Shown one piece after another: positions 35,446-45,486 of a stretch of DNA of 64,000 nt. Numbering within the stretch: position 1 is the first letter of the stretch; each line of letters begins with the position of its first letter. Below the pieces are notes generated by a model, which saw nothing but the letters and a program-made list of their open reading frames with translations, was not told the DNA's origin and did not search any database. Both the position numbers and the translations under genes were made by a program. Source of the DNA: Arsukibacterium sp. (lineage in GTDB: Bacteria; Pseudomonadota; Gammaproteobacteria; Enterobacterales; Alteromonadaceae); assembly GCF_018402695.1 (NCBI RefSeq), contig NZ_JAGYIM010000011.1, forward strand, positions 124,001-188,000. Reading direction: 5' to 3'.

Positions 35446-36980
35446 TGGACACCACCGTATTACAGCAAAAACTGGCTGAACAGCGCCATTTATTGCCATC
35501 ACAGCATGAACTACTTAACAGGCTGTTATTTCAGCTGGCCTTTAATGATTTCCAGAATATAGGTCTGGTAGGCGGTGAGGGTAGTGGTAAATCAATACTG
35601 GCGTTGGCGTTAGCCGAACTGTTTTCGGAGCAGGCAAATGTCGCATTGCTTAGCGGGCCGGTCACCGAAGCTGAGCTGGAAGGACAGCTGAAACAACATT
35701 GGTTTGGCCAACGTCAGTCTGAACCGACTTTGGCAGAACTAATGGCAGCCCCGGTTGCGGGTGCTCTGCCGCTATTGTTAATCGTCGATAATTTCAGTTT
35801 GCTCAACAGCAGTTCAAGGCAACGGCTATTACAACTAGATTGCCTCGGTTTTTTCATGCTGGGCGAGCCTTCTGCCGACATGGCGCTTAATTTAAGTATT
35901 AATATTCCTACCTTGCAAGATGCTAGTCAGGTATTGCAAGACAAAGCATTGGATCCACTGGCCGTCGCTGAGCGGTTTGCCGCCAGTGCGGGCAATATGC
36001 ACTTGCTTCACAGTGCGCGTGTTAAGCCAGAAGAGCGCAAAACGCCTGTTGCGGCGTTTTGGTTATTGCCTGCAGCTATAGCTCTGTTGGTATTGGCTGT
36101 TGCCATCAGCTGGTGGTGGCCCACCAATACTGAACATACAACCCCAGACATGACGGCAAAAACTAATGAGCTGCAAATCCGCAGCCAGTCTGAAAACAGC
36201 CTTGAGCGAGAACACAGCCTTGAGCGAGTAAACAGCCCTGAGCGAGAAAACAGCCCTGAGCCAATAGATACCTCTGAGCCAGCAAAGGGCCCCGAGTCTG
36301 AAAACGACACGGGGCGGTCTGACAACACTGACGTGATATCAGGCCTGGAACTTAATATCAGCGCAGCGCAAGATAGCAGCCCTGAGCCGGAAGTAAGTCT
36401 TGAGCCGGAAGTAAGTCTTGAGCCAGAAGCAAGTTCTGAGCCGGTAACCAGCCCTGCGCTGCCGGAGTCCATGCAGCAACAGGCCAGTACGACAGAAGCA
36501 GGGCCAGCTGAAACTACCGAGCGCCTGGATGGATCTGCTGAAAGCACAGCGGAGCTTTCAGAGGGTGCCGGGCAGCAGGTCGATTCTGAATCTGTCGCAA
36601 ACTTACTACCGTCCAGAAGCACTGAAACAGCGATCCAATTAGCGGGACAGCTTTATCAGGAACAACAGTTATTGATGTTGCCAGCTGAATCCAGAGTGTT
36701 GCAGTTGGCTGTACTATCATCTGAACCTGCATTGCAGCGTTTTGTCAGCGCCTACCCGGATATAGACATCATGGTATATCAGCGCAGCTGGCAGGGCCAG
36801 TTGCAATGGATCATCCTTACCCAGGATCATTTTCCTGATGTCAGGAGCGCAAGACAGGCCAGAGCGTCGCTACCTGAAGCACTTCGCTCAGCGGGGCCCT
36901 TTGTTAAACCGGTTGGTCAGGTACAACAAGAAATTAAAGCTCTGGCAAGAAACCGTGCAGCGACAGAAGTACAGGAATAG
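35445..36980 (+). CDS. damX: DamX-type cell division protein (AAA domain, membrane helix, SPOR domain)
   Basis: DamX is a bitopic inner-membrane protein recruited to the septum by its SPOR domain. The 511-residue product has an N-terminal AAA-like ATPase domain with Walker A GGEGSGKS at about 43-50, a transmembrane helix at about 205-227 (WLLPAAIALLVLAVAISWWW), a long acidic Ser/Glu/Pro linker containing a periodic 18-nt repeat (residues about 251-334) and a C-terminal SPOR-like domain (about 425-505, YPDIDIMVYQRSWQGQLQWI). The position aroB-damX-dam is conserved. The linker is unusually repetitive for the family. Confidence 0.92.
   Translation: MDTTVLQQKLAEQRHLLPSQHELLNRLLFQLAFNDFQNIGLVGGEGSGKSILALALAELFSEQANVALLSGPVTEAELEGQLKQHWFGQRQSEPTLAELMAAPVAGALPLLLIVDNFSLLNSSSRQRLLQLDCLGFFMLGEPSADMALNLSINIPTLQDASQVLQDKALDPLAVAERFAASAGNMHLLHSARVKPEERKTPVAAFWLLPAAIALLVLAVAISWWWPTNTEHTTPDMTAKTNELQIRSQSENSLEREHSLERVNSPERENSPEPIDTSEPAKGPESENDTGRSDNTDVISGLELNISAAQDSSPEPEVSLEPEVSLEPEASSEPVTSPALPESMQQQASTTEAGPAETTERLDGSAESTAELSEGAGQQVDSESVANLLPSRSTETAIQLAGQLYQEQQLLMLPAESRVLQLAVLSSEPALQRFVSAYPDIDIMVYQRSWQGQLQWIILTQDHFPDVRSARQARASLPEALRSAGPFVKPVGQVQQEIKALARNRAATEVQE
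36195..36446 (+). repeat. 18-nt tandem repeat array in the damX linker
   Basis: Six adjacent 18-nt units run from 36195 to 36302 (encoding NSLERE, HSLERV, NSPERE, NSPEPI, DTSEPA, KGPESE) and four more from 36375 to 36446 (SSPEPE, VSLEPE, VSLEPE, ASSEPV). The two blocks are exactly 180 nt apart start to start, i.e. 10 units, so the register is kept across 72 nt of diverged sequence. All units stay in the damX frame. Confidence 0.85.
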
Positions 36981-36984
36981 TCTG

Positions 36985-37863
36985 GTGAATGTAAAGCGTA
37001 ACCGGGCTTTTCTAAAGTGGGCCGGTGGAAAATATAGCCTGGTGCCGGAGTTGATTAAACATTTGCCTGCTGGGCCGGAGTTAGTTGAACCTTTTGTCGG
37101 AGCAGGTTCGGTTTTTCTGAACACCGATTATCCACGTTATGTCCTGAACGACATTAATGCGGATTTAATTCAGTTATATCAGATAGTGCAGCATAAAGCG
37201 GAAACCTTTGTCGCCGATGCCCGGAACCTGTTCTGTGCCAGTGCTAATGTGCGCAGTAGTTACCTGGCTTTGCGGCAACAATTCAACAGCAGTACCGACC
37301 CTTATCAACGCGCATTATTGTTTCTGTACCTTAACCGGCATGGTTACAACGGGCTCTGTCGTTACAATCTTTCCGGCAAGTTTAACGTACCCTTTGGTAG
37401 TTATAAGAAACCTTACTTTCCAGAGGCTGAGTTGTTTTATTTTGCGGAAAAAGCGCAAAAAGCCCGCTTTAGCTGCAGTAGTTACCAGCAGGTTTTTGCC
37501 GGGCTTTCAGCAGAGGCTGTTGTTTACTGTGACCCACCCTATGTGCCGCTTAGTAAAACAGCCAGCTTTACCAGCTATGCCAGGCAGGGTTTTAATCTGG
37601 ATGATCAGGCACAACTGGCGAATTTAGCAGAGCGGGCGCAGCAAAGCGGCCATAGCGTGCTAATAAGCAATCACGACACTACCTGGACCCGTAAAATATA
37701 CCAGCAGGCTAAGTTACATAGTATACAGGTTGGACGTTCGATAAGTCAGAAAGGGGCGGGCAGAGGTAAAGTAGCTGAACTGTTTGCTTTATATCCGGCA
37801 GTTAAGCCAGTACCAACGTTACTGTCAGTAGCAGAGTTGCTACAAACAACAGTGCAGCAATGA
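36985..37863 (+). CDS. dam: DNA adenine methylase Dam (GTG start)
   Basis: Dam methylates the adenine in GATC and marks the parental strand for mismatch repair. The 292-residue product has the N6-adenine MTase motifs FLKWAGGKYSLVPELI (SAM binding), PFVGAGSVFLNTD, the catalytic DPPY in VVYCDPPYVPL and YARQGFNLDDQ. A GTG at 36985, about 9 nt after AGGA and 4 nt after the damX stop, is the only sensible start; an upstream in-frame start at 36838 would lie inside damX. It overlaps the convergent DUF2970 gene by 62 nt at its 3' end. Confidence 0.94.
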   Translation: MNVKRNRAFLKWAGGKYSLVPELIKHLPAGPELVEPFVGAGSVFLNTDYPRYVLNDINADLIQLYQIVQHKAETFVADARNLFCASANVRSSYLALRQQFNSSTDPYQRALLFLYLNRHGYNGLCRYNLSGKFNVPFGSYKKPYFPEAELFYFAEKAQKARFSCSSYQQVFAGLSAEAVVYCDPPYVPLSKTASFTSYARQGFNLDDQAQLANLAERAQQSGHSVLISNHDTTWTRKIYQQAKLHSIQVGRSISQKGAGRGKVAELFALYPAVKPVPTLLSVAELLQTTVQQ

Positions 37864-37996
37864 TGCCGACAACAATATACGGCACAATACTTTTGGTTTG
37901 AAAATCAAGCTGGCGTTGTTGCTCTGATTGCACCCCGACAAACGCCCCCAAAACGGCCTTAATTACTTGCCAGGTGCTGGCCTTGCTTTGCGCCAT
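37802..37996 (-). CDS. DUF2970 family small membrane protein
   Basis: The 64-residue protein has the DUF2970 pattern: an amphipathic N-terminus with VLGAFVGVQSEQQRQLDFQ and one or two C-terminal hydrophobic helices. Function is unknown. It overlaps the end of dam on the opposite strand and its start overlaps the stop of the upstream small gene by 1 nt (TAATG), so those two form an operon. Confidence 0.88.
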   Translation of the reverse strand: MAQSKASTWQVIKAVLGAFVGVQSEQQRQLDFQTKSIVPYIVVGIIAALLFVATLLLTVTLVLA

Positions 37997-38250
37997 TAAT
38001 TAGTTTTGTTGTTGGAAGGGGTTAAGCGGTTTAATAATTCGAGAAAGTCAACAAAATGAAATTGGGTAGAGCGGCTGTCACCTTTAATCCAGCTTAACCA
38101 GTTTTGTTGTACATTCTGGCATATTTCGTTAGCAGTTTTGGCATTGCCATCCTGACAAAGCGGCGTAGATTTAACATAACCCACGGCGACAACAGTCAAC
38201 ACTATGGCTGTGCCAATCGCTAATACTTTACTATTAAAGGTAATTTTCAT
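37996..38250 (-). CDS. Small membrane-anchored or exported protein, unknown function
   Basis: An 84-residue product from ATG 38250, which has GGA 9 nt upstream; a longer reading from 38304 adds an unconvincing N-terminus. It has one hydrophobic N-terminal segment (about residues 9-25, SKVLAIGTAIVLTVVAVGYV) followed by a polar periplasmic-type domain with two cysteines. It is translationally coupled to the DUF2970 gene. I do not recognise the family. Confidence 0.7.
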   Translation of the reverse strand: MKITFNSKVLAIGTAIVLTVVAVGYVKSTPLCQDGNAKTANEICQNVQQNWLSWIKGDSRSTQFHFVDFLELLNRLTPSNNKTN

Positions 38251-38286
38251 GTTAAATCCAGTTAACGCTTTAATCACTAGTTGCAG

Positions 38287-38315
38287 AGTGTAATGGATCT
38301 GCATTGTGGATACAA
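38287..38315 (-). promoter_or_regulatory. Candidate sigma-70 promoter for the small exported protein/DUF2970 pair
   Basis: On the minus strand TTGTAT (38315-38310) and TACACT (38292-38287) are separated by 17 bp, about 40 bp before the ATG at 38250. Found by eye; the hexamers are imperfect. Confidence 0.35.
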
Positions 38316-38354
38316 GTTGCTTATTTAGTATACGCTGCAGTAATTAACCGGATC

Positions 38355-38386
38355 AGTTGCTCAGTATGCCTGAGCAACTTTTTTTC
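38355..38386 (+). terminator. Plus-strand intrinsic terminator antisense to the minus-strand island
   Basis: A perfect 10-bp stem (AGTTGCTCAG / CTGAGCAACT), 5-nt loop, followed by a run of seven T on plus. On the minus strand the hairpin is not followed by a T-run. It is the first good plus-strand terminator after dam, about 490 bp downstream. Confidence 0.8.
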
Positions 38387-38402
38387 AGACTGTCAGTTAC
38401 AT

Positions 38403-39083
38403 TCAAAAGCTTTTTGACACACTGAATATCACCCGGCTGTCACACAGGTTACAGTCATTTATGTCGGTGTCTACGTAAGCCAGGCTTAAACCTGCCCCCA
38501 GCACTTCAGTACTCAGGCCAATGCTCCAATCCAGATAGCTCGCTGTACTGTCATCATATTCATTTTGACCAACGTGTAAGTCAAGTGCCAGATTATCCGT
38601 CAGTGCATAACTGTAACCCCCGTACAGATAGAAATAGGTACCAGCGTTGGCATAGTAGTCATCACTATAAGCCAGACCAAAAGTGAAGTCCTGATAAGAT
38701 AGCGAGCCATAGAGTTCATAGAAGTTGGAACCAGCAAACTCCGTATTCGGATAGCCGTAACGCATCACGCCGACATCTACTGACCATTCTTCGTTTATTG
38801 CACCGCTCCAGCCCAGCATAACATCAAATTCAAGGGTGCCCTGGCCACCAAAGTCGACGCTGGAACCCCATACTGACATGTAAAAGCCTGACGCGTCGCT
38901 CAGGGTCAGACCACCCTGAATAGCCGGAGCTTCATCGGTTTGCGAAATACCACGAAATGCATAGTCGGACGTGAACGTGATGTCACCACTAAGCTCAACT
39001 GCTTGGCTATCGGCGCTGGTGCTGACCAGGCCGATAAGTAAACCGGCGGTGATTAAACTGGAAAGTGTTGTTGTCATTTTCAT
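38403..39083 (-). CDS. TorF family putative outer-membrane porin
   Basis: The 226-residue product (ATG 39083, with AGGG 8 nt upstream) has a signal peptide (about 1-27) and then alternating amphipathic beta strands. The opening VELSGDITFTSDYAFRGISQT is typical of the TorF/TIGR02001 group of small putative porins, and it ends in an aromatic residue (VSKSF) as outer-membrane barrels do. A CNLC pair near the C-terminus could form a disulfide. It is a single gene between dam and rpe, where other gammaproteobacteria have none. Confidence 0.88.
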   Translation of the reverse strand: MKMTTTLSSLITAGLLIGLVSTSADSQAVELSGDITFTSDYAFRGISQTDEAPAIQGGLTLSDASGFYMSVWGSSVDFGGQGTLEFDVMLGWSGAINEEWSVDVGVMRYGYPNTEFAGSNFYELYGSLSYQDFTFGLAYSDDYYANAGTYFYLYGGYSYALTDNLALDLHVGQNEYDDSTASYLDWSIGLSTEVLGAGLSLAYVDTDINDCNLCDSRVIFSVSKSF

Positions 39084-39305
39084 TGGTATTGCCCTTTTGT
39101 TTATTCCCTGGTTATTCCATTCCAATAACTATGCCAAATGAAATAAACCATAAAAAACAAAAGGCTAAATGTTACGCCAAAGTTCTTCACTCACTTTTTG
39201 CGCTCAACTGGTGCGCGGCTGCCTGCTTTTTGTGCAAGTTACAACGCGTGCTTTTTAGCAGTTAATTCAGTAAAGTCAGCTTTTTAAAATGTGTGGAGCA
39301 GCTCA

Positions 39306-39983
39306 ATGTTGCCTTATTTAATCGCCCCTTCAATTTTATCTGCAGATTTTGCCAGGCTAGGCAGCGAAGTTCAGAGCGTGCTGGCAGCCGGGGCCGATGT
39401 GGTTCATTTTGATGTGATGGATAACCACTATGTGCCAAACCTGACTATCGGGCCGATGGTCTGTAAGGCATTGCGAAATTACGGCATAACTGCACCGATA
39501 GATGTGCACCTGATGGTTGAGCCGGTCGACAGTCTGGTCCCACAGTTTGCCGAAGCAGGTGCTAGTATTATTACCTTTCACCCGGAAGCGTCACGCCACA
39601 TCGATCGCACCCTGCAACTGATTAAAAGTCATGGTTGTCAGGCGGGTTTAGTGTTTAACCCGGCCACGCCGCTTAGCTACCTGGATTACGTGCTGGAAAA
39701 GCTGGATGTTATTCTGCTGATGTCGGTTAACCCGGGCTTTGGCGGCCAGAAGTTTATTCCTGCCACGCTGGATAAGCTGGCTCAGGTACGGAAAATAATT
39801 GACGCCAGTGGTCTACCGATCCGGCTGGAAGTCGATGGCGGCGTTACAGCCGACAATATTGGGGATATTGCCGCAGCGGGGGCAGATATGTTTGTTGCCG
39901 GTTCGGCTATTTTCAACAGCGATGATTACCAGCAGACGATTAACAGTATGCGCCAGACGCTGGCGGCAGTGCATGGCAAATAA
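39306..39983 (+). CDS. rpe: Ribulose-phosphate 3-epimerase
   Basis: Interconverts ribulose-5-P and xylulose-5-P in the pentose phosphate pathway. The 225-residue TIM barrel opens [19 protein letters not shown] and has the metal/catalytic residues in [39 protein letters not shown] and [14 protein letters not shown] 39306 is chosen for GGAG 7 nt upstream; GTG 39291 is unlikely. In many gammaproteobacteria the next gene is gph (phosphoglycolate phosphatase); here trpS follows directly after 78 bp. Confidence 0.98.
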   Translation: MLPYLIAPSILSADFARLGSEVQSVLAAGADVVHFDVMDNHYVPNLTIGPMVCKALRNYGITAPIDVHLMVEPVDSLVPQFAEAGASIITFHPEASRHIDRTLQLIKSHGCQAGLVFNPATPLSYLDYVLEKLDVILLMSVNPGFGGQKFIPATLDKLAQVRKIIDASGLPIRLEVDGGVTADNIGDIAAAGADMFVAGSAIFNSDDYQQTINSMRQTLAAVHGK

Positions 39984-40061
39984 TATACTGCGCTCTGCGC
40001 TTGCTTGCGGCTATAATGCCGCTCTTTTGCAGATGTTTTAACCGAGGACAGTGAACCCATC

Positions 40062-41069
40062 ATGAGTAGCAAACCAATAGTATTAAGTGGCGCCCAACCT
40101 TCAGGACAACTCACCATTGGGAACTATCTGGGTGCACTGCGGCAGTGGGATCAGATGCAGGATGATTATGACTGTTTGTATTGTATCGTCGACTTGCATG
40201 CTATTACGGTAAGGCAGGACCCTATAGCGCTGCGTAATGCGTCACTGGACAGCCTGGCACTTTATTTAGCCTGCGGTATTGACCCTCAACGCTCTGCAGT
40301 ATTTATGCAGTCACATGTACCGGAGCATAGCCAGTTAGCCTGGGTACTTAACTGTTATACCCAGTTTGGTGAGCTAAGCCGGATGACCCAGTTTAAAGAC
40401 AAGTCTGAGCGCCACAATAATAATGTTAATGCTGGCTTATTTACCTATCCGGTATTAATGGCGGCTGACATTTTGTTGTATCAGGCTAACCAAATTCCGG
40501 TAGGCCATGATCAAAAACAGCATTTAGAGTTAGCCCGTGATGTTGCTATGCGTTTTAACGCGGCACATGGTGAGATATTTACTGTGCCAGAGCCTTATAT
40601 CCCGCCAGTCGCGGCCCGGGTAATGAGTTTGCAGGACCCTACCAAGAAAATGTCAAAATCTGACGAGAATCCGTGGAATTTTGTTGGCTTGCTGGAAGAC
40701 CCGAAAATAATCAGCAAGAAATTTAAAAAAGCCATGACAGATTCAGAGGACCCACCGCGGGTGCGTTTTGACCTGGACGCTAAGCCTGGCGTGGCTAATT
40801 TGCTCAGTATTTTAAGTGGTGTTACGGGTAAATCGGTTCAGACGCTGGAAGCCGAATACGAAGGTAAAATGTATGGCCATCTTAAAGGTGATGTGGCAGA
40901 CGCTGTGATTGCCCTGCTGGAGCCTGTGCAAAAATCTTTTACCGAGTTGCGGGCCGATTTGCCGGTATTACAAAGCGTAATGCGTGCCGGTGCTGAAAAA
41001 GCTCGTAGCCGGGCAGCTGTTACCCTGGCAAAAGTAAATGATGCAGTGGGTTTTGTTGTACCTGAGTAA
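40062..41069 (+). CDS. trpS: Tryptophanyl-tRNA synthetase
   Basis: Class I aminoacyl-tRNA synthetase for tryptophan. The 335-residue protein has the HIGH-like TIGN in [17 protein letters not shown], the KMSKS loop ([14 protein letters not shown]) and [15 protein letters not shown]. Length equals the E. coli enzyme (334). It follows rpe and precedes pabA by 30 bp, so it may read into pabA. Confidence 0.98.
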   Translation: MSSKPIVLSGAQPSGQLTIGNYLGALRQWDQMQDDYDCLYCIVDLHAITVRQDPIALRNASLDSLALYLACGIDPQRSAVFMQSHVPEHSQLAWVLNCYTQFGELSRMTQFKDKSERHNNNVNAGLFTYPVLMAADILLYQANQIPVGHDQKQHLELARDVAMRFNAAHGEIFTVPEPYIPPVAARVMSLQDPTKKMSKSDENPWNFVGLLEDPKIISKKFKKAMTDSEDPPRVRFDLDAKPGVANLLSILSGVTGKSVQTLEAEYEGKMYGHLKGDVADAVIALLEPVQKSFTELRADLPVLQSVMRAGAEKARSRAAVTLAKVNDAVGFVVPE

Positions 41070-41099
41070 TCGGGTATATCGGTACTGGCGGAGTCAGTC

Positions 41100-41714
41100 A
41101 TGCTGTTGATGGTCGACAACTACGATTCTTTTACCTGGAATCTGGTACAGTACTTTGCTGAGCTTGGCCAGCAGGTTTTGGTAAAGCGCAACGATGAAAT
41201 TAATGTGGCGCAAATGGCTGCGCTGGCACCTGATTATCTGGTGATATCGCCCGGGCCGGGCACGCCCGATCAGGCGGGCGTGAGCCTGGCGGCAATTGAA
41301 TACTTCGCTGGCAAAATACCGCTGTTAGGTGTTTGCCTTGGCCATCAGGCAATTGCGCAGGTATTTGGCGGCAGGGTATGCCGGGCCGCTAAAGTCATGC
41401 ATGGTAAAAACTCTGATATTCACCACTATAACCAGTCAGTATTTACCGGGTTACCTTCGCCGTTAGCGGTAACCCGCTATCATTCGTTGTTGGTTGACGC
41501 AGCCAGTCTGCCTGCTGACCTGACCCCTACAGCCTGGACCGGCGAGCCTGGGCAACCGGCTGAAATCATGGGCTTAATGCATCAGCAGCTGGCGATACAT
41601 GGGGTTCAGTTTCATCCGGAAGCGATTTTAAGTAGCGCGGGTAAAGCCATGTTGAGTAACTTTTTACAGCAGCCTGCGAATGTATCACACCACAATGCGG
41701 TCAAGCAGCAATGA
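41100..41714 (+). CDS. pabA: Aminodeoxychorismate/anthranilate synthase glutaminase component (PabA/TrpG)
   Basis: A class I glutamine amidotransferase that supplies ammonia for p-aminobenzoate (and possibly anthranilate) synthesis. The 204-residue protein opens [19 protein letters not shown] and has the oxyanion region [12 protein letters not shown], nucleophile Cys in [12 protein letters not shown] and His-Glu in [10 protein letters not shown]. No trpE or pabB is adjacent; proximity to astC/argD is as for pabA in E. coli, so I favour PabA. It overlaps the HDOD gene by 4 nt (ATGA). Confidence 0.93.
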   Translation: MLLMVDNYDSFTWNLVQYFAELGQQVLVKRNDEINVAQMAALAPDYLVISPGPGTPDQAGVSLAAIEYFAGKIPLLGVCLGHQAIAQVFGGRVCRAAKVMHGKNSDIHHYNQSVFTGLPSPLAVTRYHSLLVDAASLPADLTPTAWTGEPGQPAEIMGLMHQQLAIHGVQFHPEAILSSAGKAMLSNFLQQPANVSHHNAVKQQ

Positions 41715-42826
41715 GCAATCTTAATACGCCATTACACCAACTTTTCTGGGATGACTTTATCGGCGTCAACCCTGAAGCAAACCGACTGCAGTATCAGGTT
41801 AAAACCGGCTTGCCGACTACCCGTAAATTGCTGGCCGTCGATGCACACGCCATGCAGCAGCGCCTGGCGGGACAACAAGCCCGCCAGCAGTTTGTTGAGT
41901 TTGCTCAGGCCCATATGCATGATCAGGTTGCCGATCAATTGTTTCAGCGCCTTGGAAATATCTCGCTGGTCAGTGCTTCCATTTTCGATTTAGGGCCGGT
42001 TTATCATCAGGTGCTGGATAAGCTGGCGCATAAAGCCGTCACTATTAATCAGCTTGACCCGTTAATAAGCGAAGTTGATTGGTTAAAAGAAGACTTACTT
42101 AAACTGGTCAATCAACCCCAGTATCGTAACCGCACCGCCTCAGGTGCGTTAATCAAAGATGTGAAAACAGCACTGCGTTTTCTCGGGGTGGAAAGCTTGC
42201 AGCTGATTGTGCCGGTATATGGCATGCGCCGCTGTTTACCGCATGCTACCGACCCTTTTGTTGGCTTTAAAACCCGGTTATGGGATTACACCCTGGCGTG
42301 TGCCATTGCTGCACGCCGGCTGGCGGAAGACAGCGCAGAACTGCCGTATGCCGCTTTTTGTGTCGGCTTGTTTCATCCGCTTGGCCATATAGTGGTAACC
42401 CGCAACTATCTGCGGACTTATCAGCAAATTAAACAGGAAGAGCTACTTAAAGCACGGGATGAGCGTAATAACGAATTAACGGATGCGTTGGACAGCCTTG
42501 AACCGGACGCCAGTTTTTTAAGTAACAGTTTGCTGGAATTTGCTGAAATCTTAAGTGCAGACATTTGTTCACGCTGGACATTACAACAGTTACCGCTGTG
42601 CCAGACGCTGGACCAGCTGGCCGAAGGTATCGGTTTTAATGGTATCAGCCCCCTGGGCCGAATAGTGCAGCAAGCTCAGGTTTATGTGCAATGGCAGCAG
42701 TTAAAGGCCGCGGGTAAAGCAAGTGTCCCGGATGCAGAAAACTGGTTTGCTGCCGTCAAATTAACAGAAGACCAGTTGAATACCCTGGCCAAAACTAATT
42801 TAAAGCGGCTAAGCATCGATTTATAA
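41711..42826 (+). CDS. HDOD domain protein
   Basis: The 371-residue cytoplasmic protein contains an HDOD-like helical domain across the middle (about residues 85-300: [14 protein letters not shown], then [23 protein letters not shown] and [16 protein letters not shown]). HDOD proteins are HD-related but usually lack catalytic metal ligands and act in signalling. The first 70 or so residues are unassigned. Its start overlaps the pabA stop, so it is translated together with pabA although no functional link is known. Confidence 0.82.
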   Translation: MSNLNTPLHQLFWDDFIGVNPEANRLQYQVKTGLPTTRKLLAVDAHAMQQRLAGQQARQQFVEFAQAHMHDQVADQLFQRLGNISLVSASIFDLGPVYHQVLDKLAHKAVTINQLDPLISEVDWLKEDLLKLVNQPQYRNRTASGALIKDVKTALRFLGVESLQLIVPVYGMRRCLPHATDPFVGFKTRLWDYTLACAIAARRLAEDSAELPYAAFCVGLFHPLGHIVVTRNYLRTYQQIKQEELLKARDERNNELTDALDSLEPDASFLSNSLLEFAEILSADICSRWTLQQLPLCQTLDQLAEGIGFNGISPLGRIVQQAQVYVQWQQLKAAGKASVPDAENWFAAVKLTEDQLNTLAKTNLKRLSIDL

Positions 42827-44334
<1,508 letters not shown>

Positions 44335-44453
44335 CGGCCACTGAGCCTGAGGCATAGCAACAGCTACAGCGGCAGTAAGACCGCGTAATGAAGCACAGCG
44401 GGGCAACACAGGTTGCCCTGTCAGGTTATAAAGCAAAAATGGAGTAAGCGACG

Positions 44454-45473
44454 ATGATGGTGATTCGCCCAATCCGAGCGGATGATTACCCGGCGCTCTA
44501 TCAGATGGCAGTAGAGTCGGGGCATGGTTTTACCTCGCTGCCGGTGAATGATGAGCTGCTGATGCGCAAGATTAGCCGTTCTGAGCAATCGTTACAAAAG
44601 GCGGTCAGCAGCCCGGGTGACGAAGGCTACTTGTTTGTGCTGGAGGACACCAGCAACGGTGAGGTTTGTGGTACCAGCGCGCTCGAAGCCGCAGTAGGCC
44701 TGGATGATGCCTTTTATCATTATCATCTGGGTAAGGTAGTTCATAGTTCTCGCTCGCTAGGTGTGTACAAAACGGTGGATATTCTAACCTTATGTAATGA
44801 TTACACCGGAGTCAGTGAGCTATGTACGTTATTTTTACGCGAGAACCGTCGCGAAAAAAACAATGGCCGCTTGTTATCAAAAGCCCGTTTTTTGTTTATG
44901 GCTGAGTTTGCTGAGCGCTTCGCTGACAGAGTCATCGCTGAAATGCGTGGCGTATCAGACCAGAATGGCCATTCGCCGTTTTGGCGCTGGCTGCAGGAAC
45001 ACTTTTTCTCAGTCGACTTCCCGACCGCTGACTATCTGACGGGTATCGGCCAGAAAGTCTTTATTGCGGAGCTGATGCCAAAATATCCGATATATGTCAG
45101 CTTGCTCAGCAAAGAGGCACAGCAGGTGATCGGTAAAGTACACGAAAAAACCCGGCCGGCAATCGCATTACTGCAGTCCGAAGGCTTTTCTAACCGTGGC
45201 TATGTCGATATTTTTGACGCCGGGCCAACGGTGGAGGCAAGGGTAGAGCATATCCGTTCAATTCGGTATAGTCGCAAACTACAGGTGCAGATTGGAACGC
45301 CGGGACCGGATAGCCAACCCTATCTAATCTGTAATACCACTATCGACAATTTCCGTGCGACCTGGTTATCGCTGACTGTCACTGAGCAGAGCGACCAGGT
45401 TGTACTGCCGCAGGCCTGTGCCGATGCTTTGGGAGTAAAAGCCGGTGATCAGGTCCGATTAACCAGAATTTAA
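44454..45473 (+). CDS. astA: Arginine N-succinyltransferase
   Basis: AstA transfers succinyl from succinyl-CoA to arginine, first step of the AST pathway. The 339-residue protein starts MMVIRPIRADDYPALYQMA and has FTSLPVNDELLMRKI, SRSLGVYKTVDILTLCNDYTG (split at LGVYK), LSKARFLFMAEF and a C-terminal FRATWLSLTV region. GGAG lies 9 nt before ATG 44454. It lies about 120 bp after astC, with a GGGCAAC/GTTGCCC hairpin at 44401-44418 in between. Confidence 0.96.
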   Translation: MMVIRPIRADDYPALYQMAVESGHGFTSLPVNDELLMRKISRSEQSLQKAVSSPGDEGYLFVLEDTSNGEVCGTSALEAAVGLDDAFYHYHLGKVVHSSRSLGVYKTVDILTLCNDYTGVSELCTLFLRENRREKNNGRLLSKARFLFMAEFAERFADRVIAEMRGVSDQNGHSPFWRWLQEHFFSVDFPTADYLTGIGQKVFIAELMPKYPIYVSLLSKEAQQVIGKVHEKTRPAIALLQSEGFSNRGYVDIFDAGPTVEARVEHIRSIRYSRKLQVQIGTPGPDSQPYLICNTTIDNFRATWLSLTVTEQSDQVVLPQACADALGVKAGDQVRLTRI

Positions 45474-45486
45474 GCAGGGGTAAGAC

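Noticed and set aside
36008-36622. 204-codon minus-strand frame inside damX
   Set aside because: A mirror of the repetitive damX linker; the Ser-rich translation is an artefact of the 18-nt repeats.
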